The position numbers were made by a program, and so were the translations under genes. The notes beneath the pieces are model-generated. The model was not told where the DNA came from. It saw nothing but the letters and a program-made list of their open reading frames with translations, and did not search any database. A stretch of DNA of 64,000 nt from Aurelia coerulea (taxonomy: Eukaryota > Cnidaria > Scyphozoa > Semaeostomeae > Ulmaridae). Below, one piece after another: positions 46,201 to 61,200 of this stretch. The DNA is taken from NCBI GenBank assembly GCA_039566865.1, contig CM076953.1, forward strand, positions 1 through 64,000, read 5' to 3'. How positions within the stretch are numbered: position 1 is the stretch's first letter; each line of letters opens with the position of its first letter.

Positions 46201-49200
46201 AAAAAAATTTTTTTTTCAAAAATTTTCAAATTCGATTTAAGGCCTAAATAGGCCATTTTACATGGGAATAAGGGTCAGGAAACATGTTTGGGGTTCTTCG
46301 GGACATTTTTAGGGGGTTTTGGCCGAAAAAAAAATTTTTTTTTCAAAAATTTTCAAATTCGATTTAAGGCCTAAATAGGCCATTTTACATGGGAATAAGG
46401 GTCAGGAAACATGTTTGGGGTTCTTCGGGTCATTTTTAGGGGGTTTTGGCCGAAAAAAAAATTTTTTTTTCAAAAATTTTCAAAATCGATTTAAGGCCTA
46501 AATAGGCCATTTTACATGGGAATAAGGGTCAGGAAACATGTTTGGGGTTCTTCGGGACATTTTTAGGGGGTTTTGGCCGAAAAAAAATTTTTTTTTCAAA
46601 AATTTTCAAAATCGATTTAAGGCCTAAATAGGCCATTTTACATGGGAATAAGGGTCAGGAAACATGTTTGGGGTTCTTCGGGTCATTTTTAGGGGGTTTT
46701 GGCCGAAAAAAAAATTTTTTTTTCAAAAATTTTCAAAATCGATTTAAGGCCTAAATAGGCCATTTTACATGGGAATAAGGGTCAGGAAACATGTTTGGGG
46801 TTCTTCGGGTCATTTTTAGGGGGTTTTGGCCGAAAAAAAAATTTTTTTTTCAAAAATTTTCAAAATCGATTTAAGGCCTAAATAGGCCATTTTACATGGG
46901 AATAAGGGTCAGGAAACATGTTTGGGGTTCTTCGGGTCATTTTTAGGGGGTTTTGGCCGAAAAAAAAATTTTTTTTTCAAAAATTTTCAAATTCGATTTA
47001 AGGCCTAAATAGGCCATTTTACATGGGAATAAGGGTCAGGAAACATGTTTGGGGTTCTTCGGGTCATTTTTAGGGGGTTTTGGCCGAAAAAAAATTTTTT
47101 TTTCAAAAATTTTCAAAATCGATTTAAGGCCTAAATAGGCCATTTTACATGGGAATAAGGGTCAGGAAACATGTTTGGGGTTCTTCGGGACATTTTTAGG
47201 GGGTTTTGGCCGAAAAAAAAATTTTTTTTTCAAAAATTTTCAAATTCGATTTAAGGCCTAAATAGGCCATTTTACATGGGAATAAGGGTCAGGAAACATG
47301 TTTGGGGTTCTTCGGGTCATTTTTAGGGGGTTTTGGCCGAAAAAAAATTTTTTTTTCAAAAATTTTCAAAATCGATTTAAGGCCTAAATAGGCCATTTTA
47401 CATGGGAATAAGGGTCAGGAAACATGTTTGGGGTTCTTCGGGACATTTTTAGGGGGTTTTGGCCGAAAAAAAAATTTTTTTTTCAAAAATTTTCAAATTC
47501 GATTTAAGGCCTAAATAGGCCATTTTACATGGGAATAAGGGTCAGGAAACATGTTTGGGGTTCTTCGGGACATTTTTAGGGGGTTTTGGCCGAAAAAAAA
47601 ATTTTTTTTTCAAAAATTTTCAAAATCGATTTAAGGCCTAAATAGGCCATTTTACATGGGAATAAGGGTCAGGAAACATGTTTGGGGTTCTTCGGGACAT
47701 TTTTAGGGGGTTTTGGCCGAAAAAAAAATTTTTTTTTCAAAAATTTTCAAATTCGATTTAAGGCCTAAATAGGCCATTTTACATGGGAATAAGGGTCAGG
47801 AAACATGTTTGGGGTTCTTCGGGACATTTTTAGGGGGTTTTGGCCGAAAAAAAAATTTTTTTTTCAAAAATTTTCAAATTCGATTTAAGGCCTAAATAGG
47901 CCATTTTACATGGGAATAAGGGTCAGGAAACATGTTTGGGGTTCTTCGGGTCATTTTTAGGGGGTTTTGGCCGAAAAAAAAATTTTTTTTTCAAAAATTT
48001 TCAAAATCGATTTAAGGCCTAAATAGGCCATTTTACATGGGAATAAGGGTCAGGAAACATGTTTGGGGTTCTTCGGGACATTTTTAGGGGGTTTTGGCCG
48101 AAAAAAAAATTTTTTTTTCAAAAATTTTCAAATTCGATTTAAGGCCTAAATAGGCCATTTTACATGGGAATAAGGGTCAGGAAACATGTTTGGGGTTCTT
48201 CGGGACATTTTTAGGGGGTTTTGGCCGAAAAAAAAATTTTTTTTTCAAAAATTTTCAAATTCGATTTAAGGCCTAAATAGGCCATTTTACATGGGAATAA
48301 GGGTCAGGAAACATGTTTGGGGTTCTTCGGGTCATTTTTAGGGGGTTTTGGCCGAAAAAAAAATTTTTTTTTCAAAAATTTTCAAATTCGATTTAAGGCC
48401 TAAATAGGCCATTTTACATGGGAATAAGGGTCAGGAAACATGTTTGGGGTTCTTCGGGACATTTTTAGGGGGTTTTGGCCGAAAAAAAAATTTTTTTTTC
48501 AAAAATTTTCAAATTCGATTTAAGGCCTAAATAGGCCATTTTACATGGGAATAAGGGTCAGGAAACATGTTTGGGGTTCTTCGGGTCATTTTTAGGGGGT
48601 TTTGGCCGAAAAAAAAATTTTTTTTTCAAAAATTTTCAAAATCGATTTAAGGCCTAAATAGGCCATTTTACATGGGAATAAGGGTCAGGAAACATGTTTG
48701 GGGTTCTTCGGGTCATTTTTAGGGGGTTTTGGCCGAAAAAAAAATTTTTTTTTCAAAAATTTTCAAAATCGATTTAAGGCCTAAATAGGCCATTTTACAT
48801 GGGAATAAGGGTCAGGAAACATGTTTGGGGTTCTTCGGGACATTTTTAGGGGGTTTTGGCCGAAAAAAAAATTTTTTTTTCAAAAATTTTCAAATTCGAT
48901 TTAAGGCCTAAATAGGCCATTTTACATGGGAATAAGGGTCAGGAAACATGTTTGGGGTTCTTCGGGTCATTTTTAGGGGGTTTTGGCCGAAAAAAAAATT
49001 TTTTTTTCAAAAATTTTCAAAATCGATTTAAGGCCTAAATAGGCCATTTTACATGGGAATAAGGGTCAGGAAACATGTTTGGGGTTCTTCGGGTCATTTT
49101 TAGGGGGTTTTGGCCGAAAAAAAAATTTTTTTTTCAAAAATTTTCAAAATCGATTTAAGGCCTAAATAGGCCATTTTACATGGGAATAAGGGTCAGGAAA

Positions 49201-52200
49201 CATGTTTGGGGTTCTTCGGGTCATTTTTAGGGGGTTTTGGCCGAAAAAAAAATTTTTTTTTCAAAAATTTTCAAAATCGATTTAAGGCCTAAATAGGCCA
49301 TTTTACATGGGAATAAGGGTCAGGAAACATGTTTGGGGTTCTTCGGGACATTTTTAGGGGGTTTTGGCCGAAAAAAAAATTTTTTTTTTCAAAAATTTTC
49401 AAATTCGATTTAAGGCCTAAATAGGCCATTTTACATGGGAATAAGGGTCAGGAAACATGTTTGGGGTTCTTCGGGTCATTTTTAGGGGGTTTTGGCCGAA
49501 AAAAAAATTTTTTTTTCAAAAATTTTCAAAATCGATTTAAGGCCTAAATAGGCCATTTTACATGGGAATAAGGGTCAGGAAACATGTTTGGGGTTCTTCG
49601 GGTCATTTTTAGGGGGTTTTGGCCGAAAAAAAAATTTTTTTTTCAAAAATTTTCAAAATCGATTTAAGGCCTAAATAGGCCATTTTACATGGGAATAAGG
49701 GTCAGGAAACATGTTTGGGGTTCTTCGGGTCATTTTTAGGGGGTTTTGGCCGAAAAAAAAATTTTTTTTTTCAAAAATTTTCAAAATCGATTTAAGGCCT
49801 AAATAGGCCATTTTACATGGGAATAAGGGTCAGGAAACATGTTTGGGGTTCTTCGGGACATTTTTAGGGGGTTTTGGCCGAAAAAAAATTTTTTTTTTCA
49901 AAAATTTTCAAATTCGATTTAAGGCCTAAATAGGCCATTTTACATGGGAATAAGGGTCAGGAAACATGTTTGGGGTTCTTCGGGTCATTTTTAGGGGGTT
50001 TTGGCCGAAAAAAAAATTTTTTTTTCAAAAATTTTCAAAATCGATTTAAGGCCTAAATAGGCCATTTTACATGGGAATAAGGGTCAGGAAACATGTTTGG
50101 GGTTCTTCGGGTCATTTTTAGGGGGTTTTGGCCGAAAAAAAAAATTTTTTTTTCAAAAATTTTCAAAATCGATTTAAGGCCTAAATAGGCCATTTTACAT
50201 GGGAATAAGGGTCAGGAAACATGTTTGGGGTTCTTCGGGTCATTTTTAGGGGGTTTTGGCCGAAAAAAAAATTTTTTTTTCAAAAATTTTCAAAATCGAT
50301 TTAAGGCCTAAATAGGCCATTTTACATGGGAATAAGGGTCAGGAAACATGTTTGGGGTTCTTCGGGTCATTTTTAGGGGGTTTTGGCCGAAAAAAAAATT
50401 TTTTTTTCAAAAATTTTCAAAATCGATTTAAGGCCTAAATAGGCCATTTTACATGGGAATAAGGGTCAGGAAACATGTTTGGGGTTCTTCGGGACATTTT
50501 TAGGGGGTTTTGGCCGAAAAAAAAATTTTTTTTTCAAAAATTTTCAAAATCGATTTAAGGCCTAAATAGGCCATTTTACATGGGAATAAGGGTCAGGAAA
50601 CATGTTTGGGGTTCTTCGGGACATTTTTAGGGGGTTTTGGCCGAAAAAAAAATTTTTTTTTCAAAAATTTTCAAAATCGATTTAAGGCCTAAATAGGCCA
50701 TTTTACATGGGAATAAGGGTCAGGAAACATGTTTGGGGTTCTTCGGGTCATTTTTAGGGGGTTTTGGCCGAAAAAAAATTTTTTTTTTTTCAAAAATTTT
50801 CAAAATCGATTTAAGGCCTAAATAGGCCATTTTACATGGGAATAAGGGTCAGGAAACATGTTTGGGGTTCTTCGGGACATTTTTAGGGGGTTTTGGCCGA
50901 AAAAAAAATTTTTTTTTCAAAAATTTTCAAATTCGATTTAAGGCCTAAATAGGCCATTTTACATGGGAATAAGGGTCAGGAAACATGTTTGGGGTTCTTC
51001 GGGTCATTTTTAGGGGGTTTTGGCCGAAAAAAAAATTTTTTTTTCAAAAATTTTCAAAATCGATTTAAGGCCTAAATAGGCCATTTTACATGGGAATAAG
51101 GGTCAGGAAACATGTTTGGGGTTCTTCGGGACATTTTTAGGGGGTTTTGGCCGAAAAAAAAATTTTTTTTTTCAAAAATTTTCAAATTCGATTTAAGGCC
51201 TAAATAGGCCATTTTACATGGGAATAAGGGTCAGGAAACATGTTTGGGGTTCTTCGGGACATTTTTAGGGGGTTTTGGCCGAAAAAAAAATTTTTTTTTC
51301 AAAAATTTTCAAAATCGATTTAAGGCCTAAATAGGCCATTTTACATGGGAATAAGGGTCAGGAAACATGTTTGGGGTTCTTCGGGTCATTTTTAGGGGGT
51401 TTTGGCCGAAAAAAAAAATTTTTTTTTTCAAAAATTTTCAAAATCGATTTAAGGCCTAAATAGGCCATTTTACATGGGAATAAGGGTCAGGAAACATGTT
51501 TGGGGTTCTTCGGGACATTTTTAGGGGGTTTTGGCCGAAAAAAAATTTTTTTTTTCAAAAATTTTCAAATTCGATTTAAGGCCTAAATAGGCCATTTTAC
51601 ATGGGAATAAGGGTCAGGAAACATGTTTGGGGTTCTTCGGGTCATTTTTAGGGGGTTTTGGCCGAAAAAAAAATTTTTTTTTCAAAAATTTTCAAAATCG
51701 ATTTAAGGCCTAAATAGGCCATTTTACATGGGAATAAGGGTCAGGAAACATGTTTGGGGTTCTTCGGGACATTTTTAGGGGGTTTTGGCCGAAAAAAAAA
51801 TTTTTTTTTCAAAAATTTTCAAATTCGATTTAAGGCCTAAATAGGCCATTTTACATGGGAATAAGGGTCAGGAAACATGTTTGGGGTTCTTCGGGACATT
51901 TTTAGGGGGTTTTGGCCGAAAAAAAATTTTTTTTTTCAAAAATTTTCAAAATCGATTTAAGGCCTAAATAGGCCATTTTACATGGGAATAAGGGTCAGGA
52001 AACATGTTTGGGGTTCTTCGGGACATTTTTAGGGGGTTTTGGCCGAAAAAAAATTTTTTTTTCAAAAATTTTCAAATTCGATTTAAGGCCTAAATAGGCC
52101 ATTTTACATGGGAATAAGGGTCAGGAAACATGTTTGGGGTTCTTCGGGACATTTTTAGGGGGTTTTGGCCGAAAAAAAAATTTTTTTTTCAAAAATTTTC

Positions 52201-55200
52201 AAATTCGATTTAAGGCCTAAATAGGCCATTTTACATGGGAATAAGGGTCAGGAAACATGTTTGGGGTTCTTCGGGTCATTTTTAGGGGGTTTTGGCCGAA
52301 AAAAAAAATTTTTTTTCAAAAATTTTCAAAATCGATTTAAGGCCTAAATAGGCCATTTTACATGGGAATAAGGGTCAGGAAACATGTTTGGGGTTCTTCG
52401 GGACATTTTTAGGGGGTTTTGGCCGAAAAAAAAATTTTTTTTTCAAAAATTTTCAAATTCGATTTAAGGCCTAAATAGGCCATTTTACATGGGAATAAGG
52501 GTCAGGAAACATGTTTGGGGTTCTTCGGGACATTTTTAGGGGGTTTTGGCCGAAAAAAAAATTTTTTTTTCAAAAATTTTCAAATTCGATTTAAGGCCTA
52601 AATAGGCCATTTTACATGGGAATAAGGGTCAGGAAACATGTTTGGGGTTCTTCGGGACATTTTTAGGGGGTTTTGGCCGAAAAAAAAATTTTTTTTTCAA
52701 AAATTTTCAAATTCGATTTAAGGCCTAAATAGGCCATTTTACATGGGAATAAGGGTCAGGAAACATGTTTGGGGTTCTTCGGGTCATTTTTAGGGGGTTT
52801 TGGCCGAAAAAAAAATTTTTTTTTCAAAAATTTTCAAATTCGATTTAAGGCCTAAATAGGCCATTTTACATGGGAATAAGGGTCAGGAAACATGTTTGGG
52901 GTTCTTCGGGACATTTTTAGGGGGTTTTGGCCGAAAAAAAAATTTTTTTTTCAAAAATTTTCAAAATCGATTTAAGGCCTAAATAGGCCATTTTACATGG
53001 GAATAAGGGTCAGGAAACATGTTTGGGGTTCTTCGGGACATTTTTAGGGGGTTTTGGCCGAAAAAAAAATTTTTTTTTTCAAAAATTTTCAAATTCGATT
53101 TAAGGCCTAAATAGGCCATTTTACATGGGAATAAGGGTCAGGAAACATGTTTGGGGTTCTTCGGGTCATTTTTAGGGGGTTTTGGCCGAAAAAAAATTTT
53201 TTTTTCAAAAATTTTCAAATTCGATTTAAGGCCTAAATAGGCCATTTTACATGGGAATAAGGGTCAGGAAACATGTTTGGGGTTCTTCGGGACATTTTTA
53301 GGGGGTTTTGGCCGAAAAAAAAATTTTTTTTTCAAAAATTTTCAAATTCGATTTAAGGCCTAAATAGGCCATTTTACATGGGAATAAGGGTCAGGAAACA
53401 TGTTTGGGGTTCTTCGGGACATTTTTAGGGGGTTTTGGCCGAAAAAAAAATTTTTTTTTCAAAAATTTTCAAATTCGATTTAAGGCCTAAATAGGCCATT
53501 TTACATGGGAATAAGGGTCAGGAAACATGTTTGGGGTTCTTCGGGACATTTTTAGGGGGTTTTGGCCGAAAAAAAAATTTTTTTTTCAAAAATTTTCAAA
53601 TTCGATTTAAGGCCTAAATAGGCCATTTTACATGGGAATAAGGGTCAGGAAACATGTTTGGGGTTCTTCGGGACATTTTTAGGGGGTTTTGGCCGAAAAA
53701 AAAATTTTTTTTTCAAAAATTTTCAAATTCGATTTAAGGCCTAAATAGGCCATTTTACATGGGAATAAGGGTCAGGAAACATGTTTGGGGTTCTTCGGGA
53801 CATTTTTAGGGGGTTTTGGCCGAAAAAAAAATTTTTTTTTCAAAAATTTTCAAATTCGATTTAAGGCCTAAATAGGCCATTTTACATGGGAATAAGGGTC
53901 AGGAAACATGTTTGGGGTTCTTCGGGACATTTTTAGGGGGTTTTGGCCGAAAAAAAATTTTTTTTTCAAAAATTTTCAAATTCGATTTAAGGCCTAAATA
54001 GGCCATTTTACATGGGAATAAGGGTCAGGAAACATGTTTGGGGTTCTTCGGGACATTTTTAGGGGGTTTTGGCCGAAAAAAAAATTTTTTTTTCAAAAAT
54101 TTTCAAATTCGATTTAAGGCCTAAATAGGCCATTTTACATGGGAATAAGGGTCAGGAAACATGTTTGGGGTTCTTCGGGACATTTTTAGGGGGTTTTGGC
54201 CGAAAAAAAAATTTTTTTTTTCAAAAATTTTCAAATTCGATTTAAGGCCTAAATAGGCCATTTTACATGGGAATAAGGGTCAGGAAACATGTTTGGGGTT
54301 CTTCGGGTCATTTTTAGGGGGTTTTGGCCGAAAAAAAATTTTTTTTTCAAAAATTTTCAAAATCGATTTAAGGCCTAAATAGGCCATTTTACATGGGAAT
54401 AAGGGTCAGGAAACATGTTTGGGGTTCTTCGGGACATTTTTAGGGGGTTTTGGCCGAAAAAAAAATTTTTTTTTCAAAAATTTTCAAATTCGATTTAAGG
54501 CCTAAATAGGCCATTTTACATGGGAATAAGGGTCAGGAAACATGTTTGGGGTTCTTCGGGACATTTTTAGGGGGTTTTGGCCGAAAAAAAAATTTTTTTT
54601 TCAAAAATTTTCAAATTCGATTTAAGGCCTAAATAGGCCATTTTACATGGGAATAAGGGTCAGGAAACATGTTTGGGGTTCTTCGGGACATTTTTAGGGG
54701 GTTTTGGCCGAAAAAAAAATTTTTTTTTCAAAAATTTTCAAATTCGATTTAAGGCCTAAATAGGCCATTTTACATGGGAATAAGGGTCAGGAAACATGTT
54801 TGGGGTTCTTCGGGTCATTTTTAGGGGGTTTTGGCCGAAAAAAAATTTTTTTTTCAAAAATTTTCAAAATCGATTTAAGGCCTAAATAGGCCATTTTACA
54901 TGGGAATAAGGGTCAGGAAACATGTTTGGGGTTCTTCGGGACATTTTTAGGGGGTTTTGGCCGAAAAAAAAATTTTTTTTTCAAAAATTTTCAAAATCGA
55001 TTTAAGGCCTAAATAGGCCATTTTACATGGGAATAAGGGTCAGGAAACATGTTTGGGGTTCTTCGGGACATTTTTAGGGGGTTTTGGCCGAAAAAAAAAT
55101 TTTTTTTTCAAAAATTTTCAAATTCGATTTAAGGCCTAAATAGGCCATTTTACATGGGAATAAGGGTCAGGAAACATGTTTGGGGTTCTTCGGGACATTT

Positions 55201-58200
55201 TTAGGGGGTTTTGGCCGAAAAAAAATTTTTTTTTCAAAAATTTTCAAATTCGATTTAAGGCCTAAATAGGCCATTTTACATGGGAATAAGGGTCAGGAAA
55301 CATGTTTGGGGTTCTTCGGGTCATTTTTAGGGGGTTTTGGCCGAAAAAAAAATTTTTTTTTCAAAAATTTTCAAAATCGATTTAAGGCCTAAATAGGCCA
55401 TTTTACATGGGAATAAGGGTCAGGAAACATGTTTGGGGTTCTTCGGGACATTTTTAGGGGGTTTTGGCCGAAAAAAAAATTTTTTTTTCAAAAATTTTCA
55501 AATTCGATTTAAGGCCTAAATAGGCCATTTTACATGGGAATAAGGGTCAGGAAACATGTTTGGGGTTCTTCGGGACATTTTTAGGGGGTTTTGGCCGAAA
55601 AAAAAATTTTTTTTTCAAAAATTTTCAAAATCGATTTAAGGCCTAAATAGGCCATTTTACATGGGAATAAGGGTCAGGAAACATGTTTGGGGTTCTTCGG
55701 GTCATTTTTAGGGGGTTTTGGCCGAAAAAAAATTTTTTTTTTCAAAAATTTTCAAAATCGATTTAAGGCCTAAATAGGCCATTTTACATGGGAATAAGGG
55801 TCAGGAAACATGTTTGGGGTTCTTCGGGACATTTTTAGGGGGTTTTGGCCGAAAAAAAATTTTTTTTTCAAAAATTTTCAAATTCGATTTAAGGCCTAAA
55901 TAGGCCATTTTACATGGGAATAAGGGTCAGGAAACATGTTTGGGGTTCTTCGGGACATTTTTAGGGGGTTTTGGCCGAAAAAAAAATTTTTTTTTCAAAA
56001 ATTTTCAAATTCGATTTAAGGCCTAAATAGGCCATTTTACATGGGAATAAGGGTCAGGAAACATGTTTGGGGTTCTTCGGGTCATTTTTAGGGGGTTTTG
56101 GCCGAAAAAAAAATTTTTTTTTCAAAAATTTTCAAAATCGATTTAAGGCCTAAATAGGCCATTTTACATGGGAATAAGGGTCAGGAAACATGTTTGGGGT
56201 TCTTCGGGTCATTTTTAGGGGGTTTTGGCCGAAAAAAAAATTTTTTTTTCAAAAATTTTCAAAATCGATTTAAGGCCTAAATAGGCCATTTTACATGGGA
56301 ATAAGGGTCAGGAAACATGTTTGGGGTTCTTCGGGACATTTTTAGGGGGTTTTGGCCGAAAAAAAAAATTTTTTTTTCAAAAATTTTCAAATTCGATTTA
56401 AGGCCTAAATAGGCCATTTTACATGGGAATAAGGGTCAGGAAACATGTTTGGGGTTCTTCGGGTCATTTTTAGGGGGTTTTGGCCGAAAAAAAAATTTTT
56501 TTTTCAAAAATTTTCAAATTCGATTTAAGGCCTAAATAGGCCATTTTACATGGGAATAAGGGTCAGGAAACATGTTTGGGGTTCTTCGGGTCATTTTTAG
56601 GGGGTTTTGGCCGAAAAAAAAATTTTTTTTTTTCAAAAATTTTCAAAATCGATTTAAGGCCTAAATAGGCCATTTTACATGGGAATAAGGGTCAGGAAAC
56701 ATGTTTGGGGTTCTTCGGGACATTTTTAGGGGGTTTTGGCCGAAAAAAAATTTTTTTTTTCAAAAATTTTCAAATTCGATTTAAGGCCTAAATAGGCCAT
56801 TTTACATGGGAATAAGGGTCAGGAAACATGTTTGGGGTTCTTCGGGACATTTTTAGGGGGTTTTGGCCGAAAAAAAAATTTTTTTTTCAAAAATTTTCAA
56901 ATTCGATTTAAGGCCTAAATAGGCCATTTTACATGGGAATAAGGGTCAGGAAACATGTTTGGGGTTCTTCGGGTCATTTTTAGGGGGTTTTGGCCGAAAA
57001 AAAAATTTTTTTTTCAAAAATTTTCAAAATCGATTTAAGGCCTAAATAGGCCATTTTACATGGGAATAAGGGTCAGGAAACATGTTTGGGGTTCTTCGGG
57101 TCATTTTTAGGGGGTTTTGGCCGAAAAAAAATTTTTTTTTCAAAAATTTTCAAATTCGATTTAAGGCCTAAATAGGCCATTTTACATGGGAATAAGGGTC
57201 AGGAAACATGTTTGGGGTTCTTCGGGTCATTTTTAGGGGGTTTTGGCCGAAAAAAAAATTTTTTTTTCAAAAATTTTCAAAATCGATTTAAGGCCTAAAT
57301 AGGCCATTTTACATGGGAATAAGGGTCAGGAAACATGTTTGGGGTTCTTCGGGACATTTTTAGGGGGTTTTGGCCGAAAAAAAAATTTTTTTTTCAAAAA
57401 TTTTCAAATTCGATTTAAGGCCTAAATAGGCCATTTTACATGGGAATAAGGGTCAGGAAACATGTTTGGGGTTCTTCGGGTCATTTTTAGGGGGTTTTGG
57501 CCGAAAAAAAAATTTTTTTTTCAAAAATTTTCAAATTCGATTTAAGGCCTAAATAGGCCATTTTACATGGGAATAAGGGTCAGGAAACATGTTTGGGGTT
57601 CTTCGGGTCATTTTTAGGGGGTTTTGGCCGAAAAAAAATTTTTTTTTCAAAAATTTTCAAAATCGATTTAAGGCCTAAATAGGCCATTTTACATGGGAAT
57701 AAGGGTCAGGAAACATGTTTGGGGTTCTTCGGGTCATTTTTAGGGGGTTTTGGCCGAAAAAAAAATTTTTTTTTCAAAAATTTTCAAAATCGATTTAAGG
57801 CCTAAATAGGCCATTTTACATGGGAATAAGGGTCAGGAAACATGTTTGGGGTTCTTCGGGACATTTTTAGGGGGTTTTGGCCGAAAAAAAAATTTTTTTT
57901 TCAAAAATTTTCAAATTCGATTTAAGGCCTAAATAGGCCATTTTACATGGGAATAAGGGTCAGGAAACATGTTTGGGGTTCTTCGGGACATTTTTAGGGG
58001 GTTTTGGCCGAAAAAAAAATTTTTTTTTTCAAAAATTTTCAAATTCGATTTAAGGCCTAAATAGGCCATTTTACATGGGAATAAGGGTCAGGAAACATGT
58101 TTGGGGTTCTTCGGGTCATTTTTAGGGGGTTTTGGCCGAAAAAAAAATTTTTTTTTCAAAAATTTTCAAAATCGATTTAAGGCCTAAATAGGCCATTTTA

Positions 58201-61200
58201 CATGGGAATAAGGGTCAGGAAACATGTTTGGGGTTCTTCGGGACATTTTTAGGGGGTTTTGGCCGAAAAAAAAATTTTTTTTTTCAAAAATTTTCAAATT
58301 CGATTTAAGGCCTAAATAGGCCATTTTACATGGGAATAAGGGTCAGGAAACATGTTTGGGGTTCTTCGGGACATTTTTAGGGGGTTTTGGCCGAAAAAAA
58401 AATTTTTTTTTCAAAAATTTTCAAATTCGATTTAAGGCCTAAATAGGCCATTTTACATGGGAATAAGGGTCAGGAAACATGTTTGGGGTTCTTCGGGACA
58501 TTTTTAGGGGGTTTTGGCCGAAAAAAAAATTTTTTTTTCAAAAATTTTCAAATTCGATTTAAGGCCTAAATAGGCCATTTTACATGGGAATAAGGGTCAG
58601 GAAACATGTTTGGGGTTCTTCGGGACATTTTTAGGGGGTTTTGGCCGAAAAAAAAATTTTTTTTCAAAAATTTTCAAATTCGATTTAAGGCCTAAATAGG
58701 CCATTTTACATGGGAATAAGGGTCAGGAAACATGTTTGGGGTTCTTCGGGACATTTTTAGGGGGTTTTGGCCGAAAAAAAAATTTTTTTTTTCAAAAATT
58801 TTCAAATTCGATTTAAGGCCTAAATAGGCCATTTTACATGGGAATAAGGGTCAGGAAACATGTTTGGGGTTCTTCGGGACATTTTTAGGGGGTTTTGGCC
58901 GAAAAAAAAATTTTTTTTTCAAAAATTTTCAAAATCGATTTAAGGCCTAAATAGGCCATTTTACATGGGAATAAGGGTCAGGAAACATGTTTGGGGTTCT
59001 TCGGGTCATTTTTAGGGGGTTTTGGCCGAAAAAAAAATTTTTTTTTCAAAAATTTTCAAATTCGATTTAAGGCCTAAATAGGCCATTTTACATGGGAATA
59101 AGGGTCAGGAAACATGTTTGGGGTTCTTCGGGACATTTTTAGGGGGTTTTGGCCGAAAAAAAATTTTTTTTTTCAAAAATTTTCAAAATCGATTTAAGGC
59201 CTAAATAGGCCATTTTACATGGGAATAAGGGTCAGGAAACATGTTTGGGGTTCTTCGGGACATTTTTAGGGGGTTTTGGCCGAAAAAAAAATTTTTTTTT
59301 CAAAAATTTTCAAATTCGATTTAAGGCCTAAATAGGCCATTTTACATGGGAATAAGGGTCAGGAAACATGTTTGGGGTTCTTCGGGACATTTTTAGGGGG
59401 TTTTGGCCGAAAAAAAAATTTTTTTTTCAAAAATTTTCAAATTCGATTTAAGGCCTAAATAGGCCATTTTACATGGGAATAAGGGTCAGGAAACATGTTT
59501 GGGGTTCTTCGGGACATTTTTAGGGGGTTTTGGCCGAAAAAAAATTTTTTTTTCAAAAATTTTCAAATTCGATTTAAGGCCTAAATAGGCCATTTTACAT
59601 GGGAATAAGGGTCAGGAAACATGTTTGGGGTTCTTCGGGACATTTTTAGGGGGTTTTGGCCGAAAAAAAATTTTTTTTTCAAAAATTTTCAAATTCGATT
59701 TAAGGCCTAAATAGGCCATTTTACATGGGAATAAGGGTCAGGAAACATGTTTGGGGTTCTTCGGGACATTTTTAGGGGGTTTTGGCCGAAAAAAAAATTT
59801 TTTTTTCAAAAATTTTCAAATTCGATTTAAGGCCTAAATAGGCCATTTTACATGGGAATAAGGGTCAGGAAACATGTTTGGGGTTCTTCGGGACATTTTT
59901 AGGGGGTTTTGGCCGAAAAAAAATTTTTTTTTTTCAAAAATTTTCAAATTCGATTTAAGGCCTAAATAGGCCATTTTACATGGGAATAAGGGTCAGGAAA
60001 CATGTTTGGGGTTCTTCGGGTCATTTTTAGGGGGTTTTGGCCGAAAAAAAATTTTTTTTTTTTCAAAAATTTTCAAAATCGATTTAAGGCCTAAATAGGC
60101 CATTTTACATGGGAATAAGGGTCAGGAAACATGTTTGGGGTTCTTCGGGACATTTTTAGGGGGTTTTGGCCGAAAAAAAAATTTTTTTTTCAAAAATTTT
60201 CAAATTCGATTTAAGGCCTAAATAGGCCATTTTACATGGGAATAAGGGTCAGGAAACATGTTTGGGGTTCTTCGGGACATTTTTAGGGGGTTTTGGCCGA
60301 AAAAAAAATTTTTTTTTCAAAAATTTTCAAATTCGATTTAAGGCCTAAATAGGCCATTTTACATGGGAATAAGGGTCAGGAAACATGTTTGGGGTTCTTC
60401 GGGTCATTTTTAGGGGGTTTTGGCCGAAAAAAAAATTTTTTTTTCAAAAATTTTCAAAATCGATTTAAGGCCTAAATAGGCCATTTTACATGGGAATAAG
60501 GGTCAGGAAACATGTTTGGGGTTCTTCGGGACATTTTTAGGGGGTTTTGGCCGAAAAAAAAATTTTTTTTTCAAAAATTTTCAAATTCGATTTAAGGCCT
60601 AAATAGGCCATTTTACATGGGAATAAGGGTCAGGAAACATGTTTGGGGTTCTTCGGGACATTTTTAGGGGGTTTTGGCCGAAAAAAAATTTTTTTTTTTC
60701 AAAAATTTTCAAAATCGATTTAAGGCCTAAATAGGCCATTTTACATGGGAATAAGGGTCAGGAAACATGTTTGGGGTTCTTCGGGACATTTTTAGGGGGT
60801 TTTGGCCGAAAAAAAAATTTTTTTTTCAAAAATTTTCAAATTCGATTTAAGGCCTAAATAGGCCATTTTACATGGGAATAAGGGTCAGGAAACATGTTTG
60901 GGGTTCTTCGGGTCATTTTTAGGGGGTTTTGGCCGAAAAAAAAATTTTTTTTTCAAAAATTTTCAAATTCGATTTAAGGCCTAAATAGGCCATTTTACAT
61001 GGGAATAAGGGTCAGGAAACATGTTTGGGGTTCTTCGGGTCATTTTTAGGGGGTTTTGGCCGAAAAAAAAATTTTTTTTTTCAAAAATTTTCAAAATCGA
61101 TTTAAGGCCTAAATAGGCCATTTTACATGGGAATAAGGGTCAGGAAACATGTTTGGGGTTCTTCGGGTCATTTTTAGGGGGTTTTGGCCGAAAAAAAAAT